DNA from: Methylobacterium sp. E-065
GTDB lineage: Bacteria; Pseudomonadota; Alphaproteobacteria; Rhizobiales; Beijerinckiaceae
NCBI RefSeq assembly: GCF_022829605.1
Contig: NZ_JAKSYD010000289.1
Coordinates: 62,001-126,000, forward strand
DNA length: 64,000 nucleotides
Direction: 5' to 3'
This document shows positions 44,089-52,631 of this stretch, piece by piece. The translations under genes and the position numbers were made by a program. Each line of letters starts with the position of its first letter. Position 1 is the first letter of the stretch. Below the pieces are notes generated by a model. That model did no database searches, was not told the DNA's origin, and saw only the letters and a program-made list of their open reading frames with translations.

Positions 44089-44775
44089 ATGCGTCCCCCA
44101 GTGAAATCGGTTCAGATCTTGGACCAGTCCGGCAAGCGTACCCCCGTCCCTTCGTCGCCGGACCGCCCGCGCCGTGGACGCCCCCGTGCCGACCAGGCCG
44201 GACAAATCGAGGAACGCATCATCACCGTCGCCTCGTCCCTGTTCCTGGAGCAAGGGTTCGGCCGCACCACGGTCGATCAGATCGCCGATCTCGCCCACAC
44301 CGGGAAGACGACGCTGTACGGCCGCTTCCCGACCAAGGAGGCGCTCTTCTCGGCGGTGGTGCTGCGCTACGTCGACGAACTGCAGGCCCAAATGGCCATC
44401 GTCCCGACGAACGGGACGCGCAAGGAACGCCTCGTCCAGGTTGGCATCGAGCTCGCCAACCTGACCCTGGCCGAGGAGAGCATCGCCCTGATGCGCCTCA
44501 CCATCGCCGAGGCGAAGGCGTTTCCCGAGCTCGGTTGCGAGGGGTTCCGTATCGGCTTTGGCGGATGCGTCCGCTGCATCGCGCAGTGCTTGGCCACGGA
44601 CGGCTCCGACGCGGCGGTGACGGATGCAACTCCAATGGCAGCACGGTTCGTCGAGATGGCCCTCCACCCCCTCTACATGCACGCCTTTTCAGGTGCGGAT
44701 CTTGCCGGACTGTGCGAGCGGGCGACTCGGGACGTGCCCGAGGTCGCCGAGATCCTGCTGAACGGACAGCGTTGA
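44089..44775 (+). CDS. TetR family transcriptional regulator
   Basis: 228 residues from the ATG at 44089. After a Pro/Arg-rich leader, the TetR helix-turn-helix reads ITVASSLFLEQGFGRTTVDQIADLAHTGKTTLYGRFPTKEALF, split here as IADLAHTGKTTLY for the recognition part. The C-terminal ligand-binding half is family specific. It is a candidate binder of the nearby palindromes, but no operator beside its own gene was seen. Confidence 0.88.
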   Translation: MRPPVKSVQILDQSGKRTPVPSSPDRPRRGRPRADQAGQIEERIITVASSLFLEQGFGRTTVDQIADLAHTGKTTLYGRFPTKEALFSAVVLRYVDELQAQMAIVPTNGTRKERLVQVGIELANLTLAEESIALMRLTIAEAKAFPELGCEGFRIGFGGCVRCIAQCLATDGSDAAVTDATPMAARFVEMALHPLYMHAFSGADLAGLCERATRDVPEVAEILLNGQR

Positions 44776-44802
44776 TGTCCGCTTGGAGCTTTTCGTGACT
44801 GA

Positions 44803-44870
44803 AAGCGGTCGCGCCGCTTTCCACCCAACCCAGCCGTACACGCGAGGCTTCGAGGCTTTCAAAAGCGGAC
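44803..44870. repeat. Second cluster of the AAGCGGAC intergenic repeat
   Basis: AAGCGGTC at 44803, the shared ACCCAACCCAGCCG at 44823-44836, and AAGCGGAC at 44863-44870 repeat the features seen at 40991-41185. An inverted match (TCCGCTT) lies at about 44778. No gene overlaps. Confidence 0.45.
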
Positions 44871-44938
44871 TTCCATCCCACTGTGGATCTGGCAGCGGTA
44901 CGCTCCTCGCCTCCCTGGTTGGGGCGGGGGTTGTCTAA

Positions 44939-45070
44939 TCAGGCCCGTTCAAGCGATGTACCCAGGTAATCCACGAGCGCTCGGACTTTAGCCGATGGCC
45001 TCGGACCCGCTTGGAAGATCGCGTGGACCTTGGCCGGATCGAGCCGAAGGCTGTCCGTCCGCTCTGGAGA
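44939..45070 (-). pseudogene. LysR-type regulator remnant (C-terminus only)
   Basis: Reading leftward to a TGA at 44939-44941, one frame gives LRLDPAKVHAIFQAGPRPSA followed by KVRALVDYLGTSLERA, a typical last stretch of a LysR effector-binding domain. The rest of the gene is gone; the frame upstream is replaced by DNA encoding a gene on the opposite strand. A decayed fragment left by rearrangement is inferred. Confidence 0.5.
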
Positions 45071-45219
45071 ATGCAGCGACCCGGTCGTCGATGGACCGCT
45101 GTCGGACGATCGAGGCGCCCGCGGTACGCGAAAGGTGTCCGGACGACGAACTCGGCGCCCACGAAATCATTCTCGGGAGGAGCTTGCTCCGCAAGACCCC
45201 CGATATCGAGGACTGCTCC

Positions 45220-45480
45220 ATGGACGACACCACCCTCCGCCTGCGAGCCCGCGTTACCATTCTGGAGCAACTCACCGTGCGCCTGTTCGCCATCCTGGGT
45301 ACCCAGCATGCGAACGAGGTCAGAACGGTCGTGACCAATCTCGATCAGGTCGTGAAGAGCGCGAATGAGTCCGATCTTTTCGGAGCGGATCTCAACGCAG
45401 AGGACAGGAACGATCTGTTTAACAAGACCACGAACGAGTGGGCCTGGATCCGCGCGCAGATCCTCGACCCGATGAAATGA
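45220..45480 (+). CDS. Hypothetical protein
   Basis: 86 residues beginning MDDTTLRLRARVTILEQLTV and ending IRAQILDPMK; mostly helical with a coiled-coil tendency and an acidic centre (ESDLFGADLNAEDRND). I do not recognise a family. The start is the first ATG; the upstream in-frame extension to 44995 overlaps the LysR remnant and is unlikely. Confidence 0.55.
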   Translation: MDDTTLRLRARVTILEQLTVRLFAILGTQHANEVRTVVTNLDQVVKSANESDLFGADLNAEDRNDLFNKTTNEWAWIRAQILDPMK

Positions 45481-45540
45481 AGTCTTGATGCTGGTCGCGC
45501 GCCCAACGACCGGCACCTCCCGGTTTCGTCCCAGGTGCGT

Positions 45541-46068
45541 TCAGACGCGTCCGTCGCCGGCGAGCAGACGTTGCGCGATCTGCGTGAAGGCCCATCCGCT
45601 GCCGCGCCGCTCCAGCGCCCAGACGAGGTCGTACCGGTCGTTCGGCCACTCGGACGGGACGGACGGAGCATCGGGCAACGCTGCGACGCAGGCTGGGATG
45701 CGGGAATGCTCCCAGGCGATCAGCACGGTACCGCCACGGGTCATTACCTCGGCCATCAGAGCCTCGGTCTCGGGTTTGGTGAAGCGCTCGTCGTACGCGA
45801 CTTCGCCACGCTCGCGCAGGACGGCGTGCAGGGGAGCGACGGTCTGCCTAGGTCTACGGCTCTCGCTACCCGGGGCAACCGCCGAGGTAAAGATCGCATT
45901 CGGGGCGAAGACCGTCGCCTGTCCCGAACAGAAGAAGGGGATCAGCGCACCGGCACGCTGCCAACCGCGCACGGTGAGGCTGTGCCCATCGGGGTGGCCA
46001 TCGCCGTCAATTCCGGGAGCGCCATGCTGCTCGGCGTGACGGATAATGAGGATGCGATCAGGGCCCAT
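45541..46068 (-). CDS. Histidine phosphatase family protein
   Basis: 175 residues with the RHG-type motif near the N-terminus (ILIIRHAEQHG), an Arg/Ser region around SAVAPGSESRRPRQT, a conserved Glu-rich KPETEALMAEV and the second His in TVLIAWEHSRIP. This is the phosphoglycerate-mutase-like fold; substrate unknown. Confidence 0.82.
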   Translation of the reverse strand: MGPDRILIIRHAEQHGAPGIDGDGHPDGHSLTVRGWQRAGALIPFFCSGQATVFAPNAIFTSAVAPGSESRRPRQTVAPLHAVLRERGEVAYDERFTKPETEALMAEVMTRGGTVLIAWEHSRIPACVAALPDAPSVPSEWPNDRYDLVWALERRGSGWAFTQIAQRLLAGDGRV

Positions 46069-46387
46069 GGGGTCCTTTGCGGCTTGCCTTTCGACCTGTC
46101 CATCGGAAACAGCGCGGTGCGGAGCGGTCCGATCACTTGGAGACGCCCTCGCAGCTTCGAACCAGGCAAGGCGAGTCAGAGTCGCATGCGTGCAGCTAGC
46201 CTTTGGGGCCGACGTTCGCGCACGCCGTTCCGCTGGGAGCGGATCGTGGTTGGTAAGCAGAAGACGCCCGCGCTCCGGATCCTGCCCTCACAGGATCGCG
46301 GGCGTCGCTCGTGTTGCCGCTTGGGTGGACCGGAAGAGCGTCCGGTCGACGACCGCGTGGATCTCGTCGTCACCGCGCAGGCGGCGT
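46069..46387. other. Intergenic stretch between phosphatase and DUF1622 genes
   Basis: About 320 bp. Overlapping frames exist on both strands, but none has a recognisable family or good start. I see no repeat or hairpin of note. Confidence 0.35.
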
Positions 46388-46726
46388 TCAACCAAGCTGC
46401 CGGTCGATCCTCAGCCCGGCTTCCTCGCGTACGAGGGCCTGCTTGACGAATGTGCGAAGCGCGAACACGGCCACGAACATCAGGATCGCCTCCCAACTCC
46501 GCAGCTCGATCGTCTTCAGGAGGGTCGCCGCCGTCTTGAAGCCGAGTGCGGCCACGATGCCATCGGCGACGGCGAGCCGGGCGGCCACGATGCTGGTGCG
46601 GCTGCCGAACCCTACGGCGAGTCGCACCAAGCCTCGCGCACAGCCGAACACGACGAGCAGACCGCCGCCGAACTCGATCAGCGTCGCCAACGTGCGGATC
46701 CAGGCGTCGAGTTGCAGCATGGACAC
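46388..46726 (-). CDS. DUF1622 membrane protein
   Basis: 112 residues with three hydrophobic stretches (TLATLIEFGGGLLVVFGCA, AARLAVADGIVAALGFKTAA, ILMFVAVFALRTFVKQAL). Matches DUF1622, small integral membrane proteins of unknown role. A paralogue lies 6 bp upstream, so the two probably form a hetero-oligomeric pair from one transcript. Confidence 0.78.
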   Translation of the reverse strand: MSMLQLDAWIRTLATLIEFGGGLLVVFGCARGLVRLAVGFGSRTSIVAARLAVADGIVAALGFKTAATLLKTIELRSWEAILMFVAVFALRTFVKQALVREEAGLRIDRQLG

Positions 46727-46732
46727 GGCACC

Positions 46733-47131
46733 TCAGCCCGGATCGGCGGTCGGCGGGGTTGAGGGCCCGGCGGGGGATCGCCGTTCGGCTTTGTCGATCT
46801 CCTGCTGAAGGAAGTAGTTCAGGATCGTGCGGATCGCCGCGATGGCCGCGAGCTGGCCGATCTCCGACCAAGTCGGCGCCACGGCCGTCCGCAGGATGTC
46901 GGCGCCCAGCTCGAACTCCAACGCGACCGCGAGCCACCGTCCGAGCTTCAGCCGCACCTGCTCCTTGGCGGCCTGCGGCCCCTCCCCGACGATGCGCGAG
47001 GCTGCCCCGGGCACGAACAGTAGCAGGGCCGAGAGGACGGCCTCGATGGTGGCCAAACCGATGATCAGTGCGGCGGCCGCCTCCGTGCCGACGGCGAGCC
47101 ACAGCGTGAACGCCTTGATCGTCTCTTCCAT
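46733..47131 (-). CDS. DUF1622 membrane protein, second copy
   Basis: 132 residues from ATG 47131: LWLAVGTEAAAALIIGLATI, KEQVRLKLGRWLAVALEFEL and IAAIRTILNYFLQQEIDKAE, with a Pro-rich tail. The RLKLGRWLAVALEFELGADI block is typical DUF1622. Tandem with the shorter paralogue downstream. Confidence 0.8.
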   Translation of the reverse strand: MEETIKAFTLWLAVGTEAAAALIIGLATIEAVLSALLLFVPGAASRIVGEGPQAAKEQVRLKLGRWLAVALEFELGADILRTAVAPTWSEIGQLAAIAAIRTILNYFLQQEIDKAERRSPAGPSTPPTADPG

Positions 47132-47506
47132 ACGCAACCTCGAACAAGATCGCCCCCAGAGCGGGGCACCATTTCGCGCCTCACCCGTCGATGGTCGTCG
47201 CCGTCGGCAGGATCCGGCGGCAGGGAGTCGAGGGGATCGTCGGTCATCTGAAAGCCGACCCAATTGATGATGCAGCAGGCGAATACGTTCGTCCGCATCC
47301 CCGCGGTCCATCCCAGCCGGCAGCCTTCCGCGCCGGGCGATCGCTCGCTCCGTGAGTTTCAATCGATCGAAGCCGACAACGGCGTACGGGTCGACCACAT
47401 CCGCCGTCTTGGACGACGTCCCCGGCAGCGTCCGGCCGTGGAGGGAGTTTCCGGTGCATCGAGAGGCGCGGCACCGTCCGGCCACCTTCAAGCTTCAAGG
47501 AACATC
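47132..47506. other. Intergenic stretch between divergent DUF1622 and SnoaL-like genes
   Basis: About 375 bp. It should contain both promoters. GGACGACGTCC near 47409 is a short palindrome unlike the AATAGGACG operator. No convincing gene; a leftward frame with MTDDPLDSLPPDPADGDDH overlaps the DUF1622 start and is doubtful. Confidence 0.35.
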
Positions 47507-47920
47507 ATGTCCCGCGAGACCAGCATACAGGCGACTGAGAAGTTCGGCGAACTCGTCAACACCGGCCGATTCGATGCATTCCCCGAGGTCGTAGCCCCGG
47601 ACTGCCAAGACCACGATCCGGCGCCGGGCCAGCACATGGGTCCCGAGGGATACCAAGTCTTCTTCACGCAGCTCCGCTCGGCCTTTCCCGACATGCAGGT
47701 CGAGGTGAAGAAGCTCGTGGCCGACGGGGACAGCGTCGCCTTCGCCTACACGCTCACCGGCACGCACCAAGGGGACTTCAACGGCCACAAGCCAACCGGG
47801 AAGGCCATCAAGGTCCGCGGCATGCAGATCGGCCGCTTCGTCGACGGCAAGATGGTCGAGCGGTGGGGATTGTCCGACGAACTCGGCATCCTGAAGCAGA
47901 TCGGCGCCATCGAGGGCTGA
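47507..47920 (+). CDS. SnoaL-like polyketide-cyclase/ester-cyclase family protein
   Basis: 137 residues of the NTF2-like SnoaL fold: VAPDCQDHDPAPGQHMGPEG, FFTQLRSAFPDMQVEVKKLV and AYTLTGTHQGDFNGHKPTGK. The ATG at 47507 has an AAGGA box about 6 nt upstream. Such proteins often act on reactive small molecules, but no substrate can be named. A paralogue lies at 54315-54725 with the same ending (LLKQVGAID versus ILKQIGAIE). Confidence 0.8.
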   Translation: MSRETSIQATEKFGELVNTGRFDAFPEVVAPDCQDHDPAPGQHMGPEGYQVFFTQLRSAFPDMQVEVKKLVADGDSVAFAYTLTGTHQGDFNGHKPTGKAIKVRGMQIGRFVDGKMVERWGLSDELGILKQIGAIEG

Positions 47921-48032
47921 TGGAGACTTCCGCGAGGGCGTCCCCCCCACGGAACGTCGTCAAGGCTTGGCACGGGGCGGCCCATGGACCGCCCCCGGAC
48001 GCAGTGAGGCCAGTCGTTGGCTTCCCGACCCC

Positions 48033-48602
48033 TTAGGCGCTTCGGGCCTGGTCGGGATGGCGGCCCTCCGCGAACTCCTCGACGATCTTGGCGCAGAAGG
48101 CCGGCAGGTCCTTGGGCGTGCGGCTGGTGACGAGCCCCTTGTCGCAGACGAACTCCTCGTCGACCCAGGTGCCGCCGGCGTTCTCGATGTCGCGCCGGAC
48201 CGTGGGGTAGGAGGTCAGCGTCCGGCCCTTCACGACGTCCGCCTCGATCAGGGTCCACGGGCCGTGGCAGATGACCCCGACCGGCTTGCCCGCGGCGAAG
48301 AAGTCCCGGACGAACGCCACGACATCCTTGCTCGCCCGGAGCTTGTCGGCGCCGACGCAGCCACCGGGAATGACGAGCCCGTCGTAGTCTGCGGCCAACG
48401 CCCCATCGATGGTCCTGTCCACCTTGTACCGGCCGGCGGGATCGAGGTCGTTGTTGACCGTCTCGGCCTCGCCGGCCTCCAGACCGATGACCGTCACGGT
48501 CGCCCCGGCCTGCTTCACGGCCTCATGCGGCTTGGCGAACTCCGGCTCCTCCGTTCCGCGCGGTGCGATCAGGATCGCGATCTTCTTGCCCTGTAAGCTC
48601 AT
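48033..48602 (-). CDS. DJ-1/PfpI family protein (YhbO/PfpI-like)
   Basis: 189 residues. KIAILIAPRGTEEPEFAKP opens the fold; the nucleophile Cys is in PVGVICHGPWTLIEAD and the oxyanion region in LVIPGGCVGADKL. PfpI/YhbO-type proteins act as deglycases or chaperones under stress. The start at 48602 is fixed by an EcfG-type promoter 28 bp upstream, placing it in the general stress regulon. Confidence 0.88.
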   Translation of the reverse strand: MSLQGKKIAILIAPRGTEEPEFAKPHEAVKQAGATVTVIGLEAGEAETVNNDLDPAGRYKVDRTIDGALAADYDGLVIPGGCVGADKLRASKDVVAFVRDFFAAGKPVGVICHGPWTLIEADVVKGRTLTSYPTVRRDIENAGGTWVDEEFVCDKGLVTSRTPKDLPAFCAKIVEEFAEGRHPDQARSA

Positions 48603-48630
48603 GTCATCGTCCTTCTGGATGTCGTCGTTC

Positions 48631-48656
48631 AACGGAGGCGCCGTTCACGCCGTTCC
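48631..48656 (-). promoter_or_regulatory. EcfG (general stress sigma factor) promoter
   Basis: Read leftward, GGAAC (48656-48652) and CGTT (48634-48631) are separated by exactly 17 bp, the consensus of EcfG/PhyR-controlled promoters in Alphaproteobacteria. The CGTT element lies 28 bp before the PfpI-like start codon. Confidence 0.75.
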
Positions 48657-49739
48657 TCACGTCGGGATGCGGTCGATGCCGGCTGTGTCCTCGGCCGCCA
48701 CGCCGTTCTCGCGGTGGCGGAAGTCGCTCAGCGCCCGGTAGACCTGGAGGCGCGCCCGCATCACCGAACCGAGCGGGCGGTGCGCCGCAAGGCTGTGCGC
48801 CGGGCGGAAGGTCATCACCTCGTCGAAGTAGCGCACCCGCTCCAGCGAGTAGGCGTCCTGGCGCGGCAGGCGCAGCGTCGCCACCGTGCGGTAGGGGCTG
48901 ACCGAGACCGGCCAGTCCACCGAGGCGTCCTCGATGGGCTGCCGCGCGGAATCGGCCCAGAGTTGCGCCTTCAGCTCGAACACCACCTCGTTGTCCCTTA
49001 GGAAGGCGACCGTAGCGTGCCGGAAGCCGTCCTCGTCCTGGTTCGGGTCCAGCCGCCATTCGGATAACGCGCGCTGCGCCTCGCCCGTCGGCACGGCCCC
49101 GAGCTTGGCCACGTAGTCGCCGAAGCGGACCGGCGCCTGGCTGAAGTAGCTGTCGGCCAGCGGATGGCTGTAGGGGTGCCCGAAGAAGTCGGCGAACGCG
49201 CTCTCGGTGCCGAAAGCATGAAGCGCCTTGTTCAGGTTGCGCATGGTGGAGGACACCGCGCTCTTCACGCCCTCCGGCAGGCCCGTCGACTTGCCGATCA
49301 CCGTGCCGTCGCGCAGGAAGCCCGCCGCCGTGCCGGACGGGAAGGTCGTGCCGGTCGCGAGCACGAAGTCCTGGGTGTCGACCGCGTGGCCGGGCAGCTT
49401 CTCCCCAGGGACGTCGAAAACCTTGATCGACATGCCACGATGGGTCGACACCCGGTCACCCAGGGTCTCGCCCGGCCCTTGGGCGAACCGAACCGCCACG
49501 GGATGCGTCCCGGGCATGGCGAACAACCCCTGCGCCAGTTCCGGCGGCAGGCCGGCGGCGACCGCCAGCTTGCCCGTTACGCAGGCCGAACTCTTGGCGT
49601 GGCTGGCACGCACGGCATGGTGCTCACGCTTCTTCACCGTCTCGGATTGCTGCGTCATGCCGGCGATGATGCCGTCAATCGTCTCCTGCTCGTCCGCAGC
49701 AGGCTTCTCGATGTCGGGGGCGTATCGAAGATAGGTCAT
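48657..49739 (-). CDS. Catalase-like haem protein (SrpA-like)
   Basis: 360 residues from ATG 49739 (MTYLRYAPDIEKP). It has the minimal catalase fold: HHAVRASHAKSSACVTGKL, AVRFAQGPGETLGDRVSTHR, MSIKVFDVPGEKL and TQDFVLATGTTFPSG, with the distal haem His in RASHAK and a candidate proximal region near the C-terminal YRTVATLRLPRQDAYS. It is shorter than true monofunctional catalases and may instead be a haem peroxidase. A broken paralogue lies at 53221-54297. Confidence 0.82.
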   Translation of the reverse strand: MTYLRYAPDIEKPAADEQETIDGIIAGMTQQSETVKKREHHAVRASHAKSSACVTGKLAVAAGLPPELAQGLFAMPGTHPVAVRFAQGPGETLGDRVSTHRGMSIKVFDVPGEKLPGHAVDTQDFVLATGTTFPSGTAAGFLRDGTVIGKSTGLPEGVKSAVSSTMRNLNKALHAFGTESAFADFFGHPYSHPLADSYFSQAPVRFGDYVAKLGAVPTGEAQRALSEWRLDPNQDEDGFRHATVAFLRDNEVVFELKAQLWADSARQPIEDASVDWPVSVSPYRTVATLRLPRQDAYSLERVRYFDEVMTFRPAHSLAAHRPLGSVMRARLQVYRALSDFRHRENGVAAEDTAGIDRIPT

Positions 49740-49882
49740 GATCTTCCTCACGGTGACCGGGGAACTGAAGCGGATCGCGGCAGGAGAGAGCAGCGGACTC
49801 GGGATTCGACGTATCGAATCAGGAACGGGAGGCCGTTCCGAATATCGAAGGGGCCGCGGGCTCGGGTGCGCGACAAGCCAGT

Positions 49883-50671
49883 TTAAAGCGCATCCTTCCC
49901 AACCGTTTCAAGGATCACGCGTGCCGTCTCGGCAGGCTGATCCCAATGCGGGAAGTGGCCGCAGCGCTCGAACCAGTGCAGCTGGGCCGACGGGAATGCT
50001 AGCTGGGCGCGTGCGGCCTGGCGCGGCAGCAGCAGGTGGTCCTGACGGCCCCAGCCAATGGTGACGAGTCCGGGAGTCGTTGCCGAACCCTGCTGCAACG
50101 GCCCGCGTGCCAGCTCGCGCAGCATCGCATCGAACACCGGTGTGGCCGCCAGGCTCCGCAGCTCCCCTACGACGAGCTGCGGTGGCAGCGCCCAGGGGCG
50201 GGCCGACAGTTGGGCGAGCAGCAGCGTACGGGTGACGGCGTGGCGCGACAGGCCGGGATGGAAGGGCCGCAGCAACCGCACCAAGCGTATCGATGCCGCG
50301 AGCGTCCAGTGGAGCCAGCCCGTTTCCCACCCACGCCAGAAGCCACCGGGATCGAGCGCCACGCAGTGCCGACCGATGCCCCGCCGCGCCAGCTCCAGCA
50401 CCAGCCGGCCTCCCACCGAACTACCGACGAGGTCCGCCGTCGTCAGGCCTTGCGACTGCACGAAGCCGGCGAGGGCGTCCGCATGGGCCTCCATCGTCTG
50501 CCGACCCGCGAGCGGGGCCGATCCGCCATGTCCCGGCAGGTCGACCAGGATCAGTTCATGCGAGCCGCGTAATGCGGGCACGAGCGGATCCCAGGTGCGG
50601 AGATTGGACCCGAGCCCATGGACCATAAGCAGCGGCCGGCCCGTGCCGACGCGTTCAAAATGCAGGGACAT
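49883..50671 (-). CDS. Alpha/beta hydrolase
   Basis: 262 residues. Oxyanion motif LLMVHGLGSNLRTWD, nucleophile elbow LVGSSVGGRLVLEL (GSSVG), acid region IGWGRQDHLLLPR and catalytic His in RCGHFPHWDQP. A soluble alpha/beta hydrolase of the esterase/dehalogenase type; substrate unknown. Confidence 0.88.
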   Translation of the reverse strand: MSLHFERVGTGRPLLMVHGLGSNLRTWDPLVPALRGSHELILVDLPGHGGSAPLAGRQTMEAHADALAGFVQSQGLTTADLVGSSVGGRLVLELARRGIGRHCVALDPGGFWRGWETGWLHWTLAASIRLVRLLRPFHPGLSRHAVTRTLLLAQLSARPWALPPQLVVGELRSLAATPVFDAMLRELARGPLQQGSATTPGLVTIGWGRQDHLLLPRQAARAQLAFPSAQLHWFERCGHFPHWDQPAETARVILETVGKDAL

Positions 50672-50751
50672 GACGGCATTGTCCTTAACTCGCCACGAGC
50701 GGACTACGCTCGCAATGCCCGCAGTGACGTAGACGTCACGTCCGCGTTAAC

Positions 50752-51675
50752 TCAGATGCCGGCGTACCAAGCGTAGCCCTGGTCCTCCCAGTAGCCACCC
50801 TTGCCGTCGCCGATGTGGGCGAAGCTCTCGACCACCTCGATGCGCATCACGTATTTCGCCTGCTTGTAGCCGAGGTTGCGCTCGACCCGCAGGCGCAATG
50901 GCGCGCCGTTCGACACGGGAAGCGCCTGCCCGTTCATGTCGTAGGCGAGGATGGTCTGCGGGTGGAACGCGTCGACCAGGTCGATGCTCTCGTAGAACCG
51001 AACCGGCGTTCCGCCGCTGGCCGCATCGTCCTCCGTCGCCTGTTGGCCGCCGGAGTCCTTCCTGCTCTCGCCGCCGCCCGACTGCTTCGTCATGCTCGGG
51101 TTGGCGTTGCCGGCGGGGACTTTGTCGGCCCCCTCGTCGTCTCCCCCGCCTTCGAGCGGACTGCCCTGATCCATGGTGTCGGCGCAGTGGAACACCACGT
51201 AGCGTGCCTGAGGCTTGAGCTGGGCGCGGTTGAGCAGTTCGGCGAGCGGCACCCCGGTCCACTTGCCGATGGCGCTCCACCCCTCAACGCAGTCGTGCCG
51301 GGTGATCTGGGTGCGGGCGGGAAGCTTGCGGAGGTCGGCCAGGGACAGCTTGAAGGGCGCCTCGACGAGGCCGCCGACCTCCAGCTGGTACTTGGCGAAC
51401 TTGCCTTTCGCCAGGGCCTTGTAGTCCCTGTCGGGCGGGTCCTCGGTCCCATTCGGCTTGAACCACGGCGAGATGTCGGCCTCGGTAAATTCCGGGGCCA
51501 GCGTCCGATCAGTGAGCAGCAGGCGCTGGACGAACAGGTTTGCGTCCTCGCCGGTCTTGAGCGTGCGGCGGAACCACTCCGCGTTGCCGAGGCGGTCGCA
51601 GCCGCCGAGCATGGCCGCCGCGGCCGCGGCGGACGCTCCTGTCAGGAGGGCACGTCGGCTGGGAGGGCGGCTCAT
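50752..51675 (-). CDS. Periplasmic sulfite-oxidase-fold molybdoenzyme (MsrP/YedY-like)
   Basis: 307 residues. The Tat/lipoprotein signal (SRRALLTGASAAAAAAMLGG then Cys) predicts export and acylation. The molybdopterin fold has the Mo-ligand Cys in ITRHDCVEGWSAIGKWTGVP, YVVFHCAD and NGAPLRLRVERNLGYKQAKY. Between them lies an unusual charged, Gly/Asp/Ser-rich insert (about residues 188-235). Its ATG overlaps the cytochrome b561-type gene by 4 bp. The context resembles the MsrP-MsrQ methionine sulfoxide reductase pair. Confidence 0.85.
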   Translation of the reverse strand: MSRPPSRRALLTGASAAAAAAMLGGCDRLGNAEWFRRTLKTGEDANLFVQRLLLTDRTLAPEFTEADISPWFKPNGTEDPPDRDYKALAKGKFAKYQLEVGGLVEAPFKLSLADLRKLPARTQITRHDCVEGWSAIGKWTGVPLAELLNRAQLKPQARYVVFHCADTMDQGSPLEGGGDDEGADKVPAGNANPSMTKQSGGGESRKDSGGQQATEDDAASGGTPVRFYESIDLVDAFHPQTILAYDMNGQALPVSNGAPLRLRVERNLGYKQAKYVMRIEVVESFAHIGDGKGGYWEDQGYAWYAGI

Positions 51676-52490
51676 ACCCGGGTCTCCCCGGTGACGGGTG
51701 CCGGCTCGACCTTGCGCTCGATCACGAACCAGCCGGTGAGCATGCCGCGCATGTTGTTCCGGAAGCCCGAGAGCAGGACCAGGGCGACGTGCACGACCAC
51801 GAACAGGACGAGCAGGACCGCCACGACGAAGTGGACCGTGCGGGCCGACTGGCGTCCGTCGAACAGCGTCAGCAGGAAGGGGAAGGCCGCATCCATCGCC
51901 GGGGACATCGCAAGGCCGGCCAGGACCTGCACCGGCAGGAGCACGAATAGCACGACGAGGTAGGTGAGCTTCTGGATGACGTTGTAGCGCTTGGCCTCGT
52001 CGCCTTGCGGGAAGCGCAGCGTCAGGTGCTCCCGGATCGACGCGCCGAAATGCCGGATCTGGTCGCGGGACGGGATCACGCGGAACCGAAGCTGCCCGCT
52101 GGCCAGGCTGTAAAGCAGGTAGGCGAGTCCGTTCAGGACGAAGGCCCAGGCGAAGAAGAAGTGCCAGGAGCGGCCGCCGGTGAGGTCCTGGTCGCTCGGC
52201 AAGGTCGCCCAGGCCGGGAAGCCGCGGTCGGCCGCCTCGCCGTTGGATCCGACCGAGGAGCCCAGGACACCGGTGGTGTCGAAAGCCCGCCCCAGGACCG
52301 TTGTGACGCCCTTGGGCGGATCGTCCTCGGTCGATGACATCGCCAGCAGCGGCGCATCGAAGGTCGAGACCTTGCCCCAGTACAGCGCCGGGTGGGCGTT
52401 GAAGATCTGCAGGCCGCTCATCAGCAGGACCAGCAGGCAGACCGCGTTCACCCAGTGGGTGACACGGATGACGAGAGGGTGGCGAAACAT
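51672..52490 (-). CDS. Cytochrome b561-type membrane electron donor
   Basis: 272 residues from ATG 52490 (MFRHPLVIRVTHWVNAVCLL). The bacterial b561/Ni-hydrogenase-cytochrome fold: haem His in VIRVTHWVNA, in SWHFFFAWAFVLNGL, and in RTVHFVVAVLLVLFVVVHVA, with four main membrane spans. Long hydrophilic insert between the first two spans. It would pass quinol electrons to the periplasmic molybdoenzyme encoded next (ATGA overlap). Confidence 0.85.
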   Translation of the reverse strand: MFRHPLVIRVTHWVNAVCLLVLLMSGLQIFNAHPALYWGKVSTFDAPLLAMSSTEDDPPKGVTTVLGRAFDTTGVLGSSVGSNGEAADRGFPAWATLPSDQDLTGGRSWHFFFAWAFVLNGLAYLLYSLASGQLRFRVIPSRDQIRHFGASIREHLTLRFPQGDEAKRYNVIQKLTYLVVLFVLLPVQVLAGLAMSPAMDAAFPFLLTLFDGRQSARTVHFVVAVLLVLFVVVHVALVLLSGFRNNMRGMLTGWFVIERKVEPAPVTGETRV

Positions 52491-52631
52491 CCAGCGGCGA
52501 CGCTCGACCTCGCCGGTCTCGGGAGCGGATCGGGTCAGGTAGGTTCGAGCCAAACGGTCTTTCCCGCACTCAGGACGGCCAGGGCGGAGGCCCCGGGATC
52601 GGGGCCTCCGGAAGCGCACCGCGCCTCGAAA

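Noticed and set aside
44935..45516. 193-codon minus-strand frame across the small hypothetical gene
   Set aside because: The plus-strand 86-residue product has better composition; only the final LysR-like piece in another frame is credible.
45859..45871. CTCTCGCTACCCG as a possible right attachment repeat of tRNA-Met
   Set aside because: Only about ten bases match the tRNA end and it lies inside the histidine phosphatase gene.
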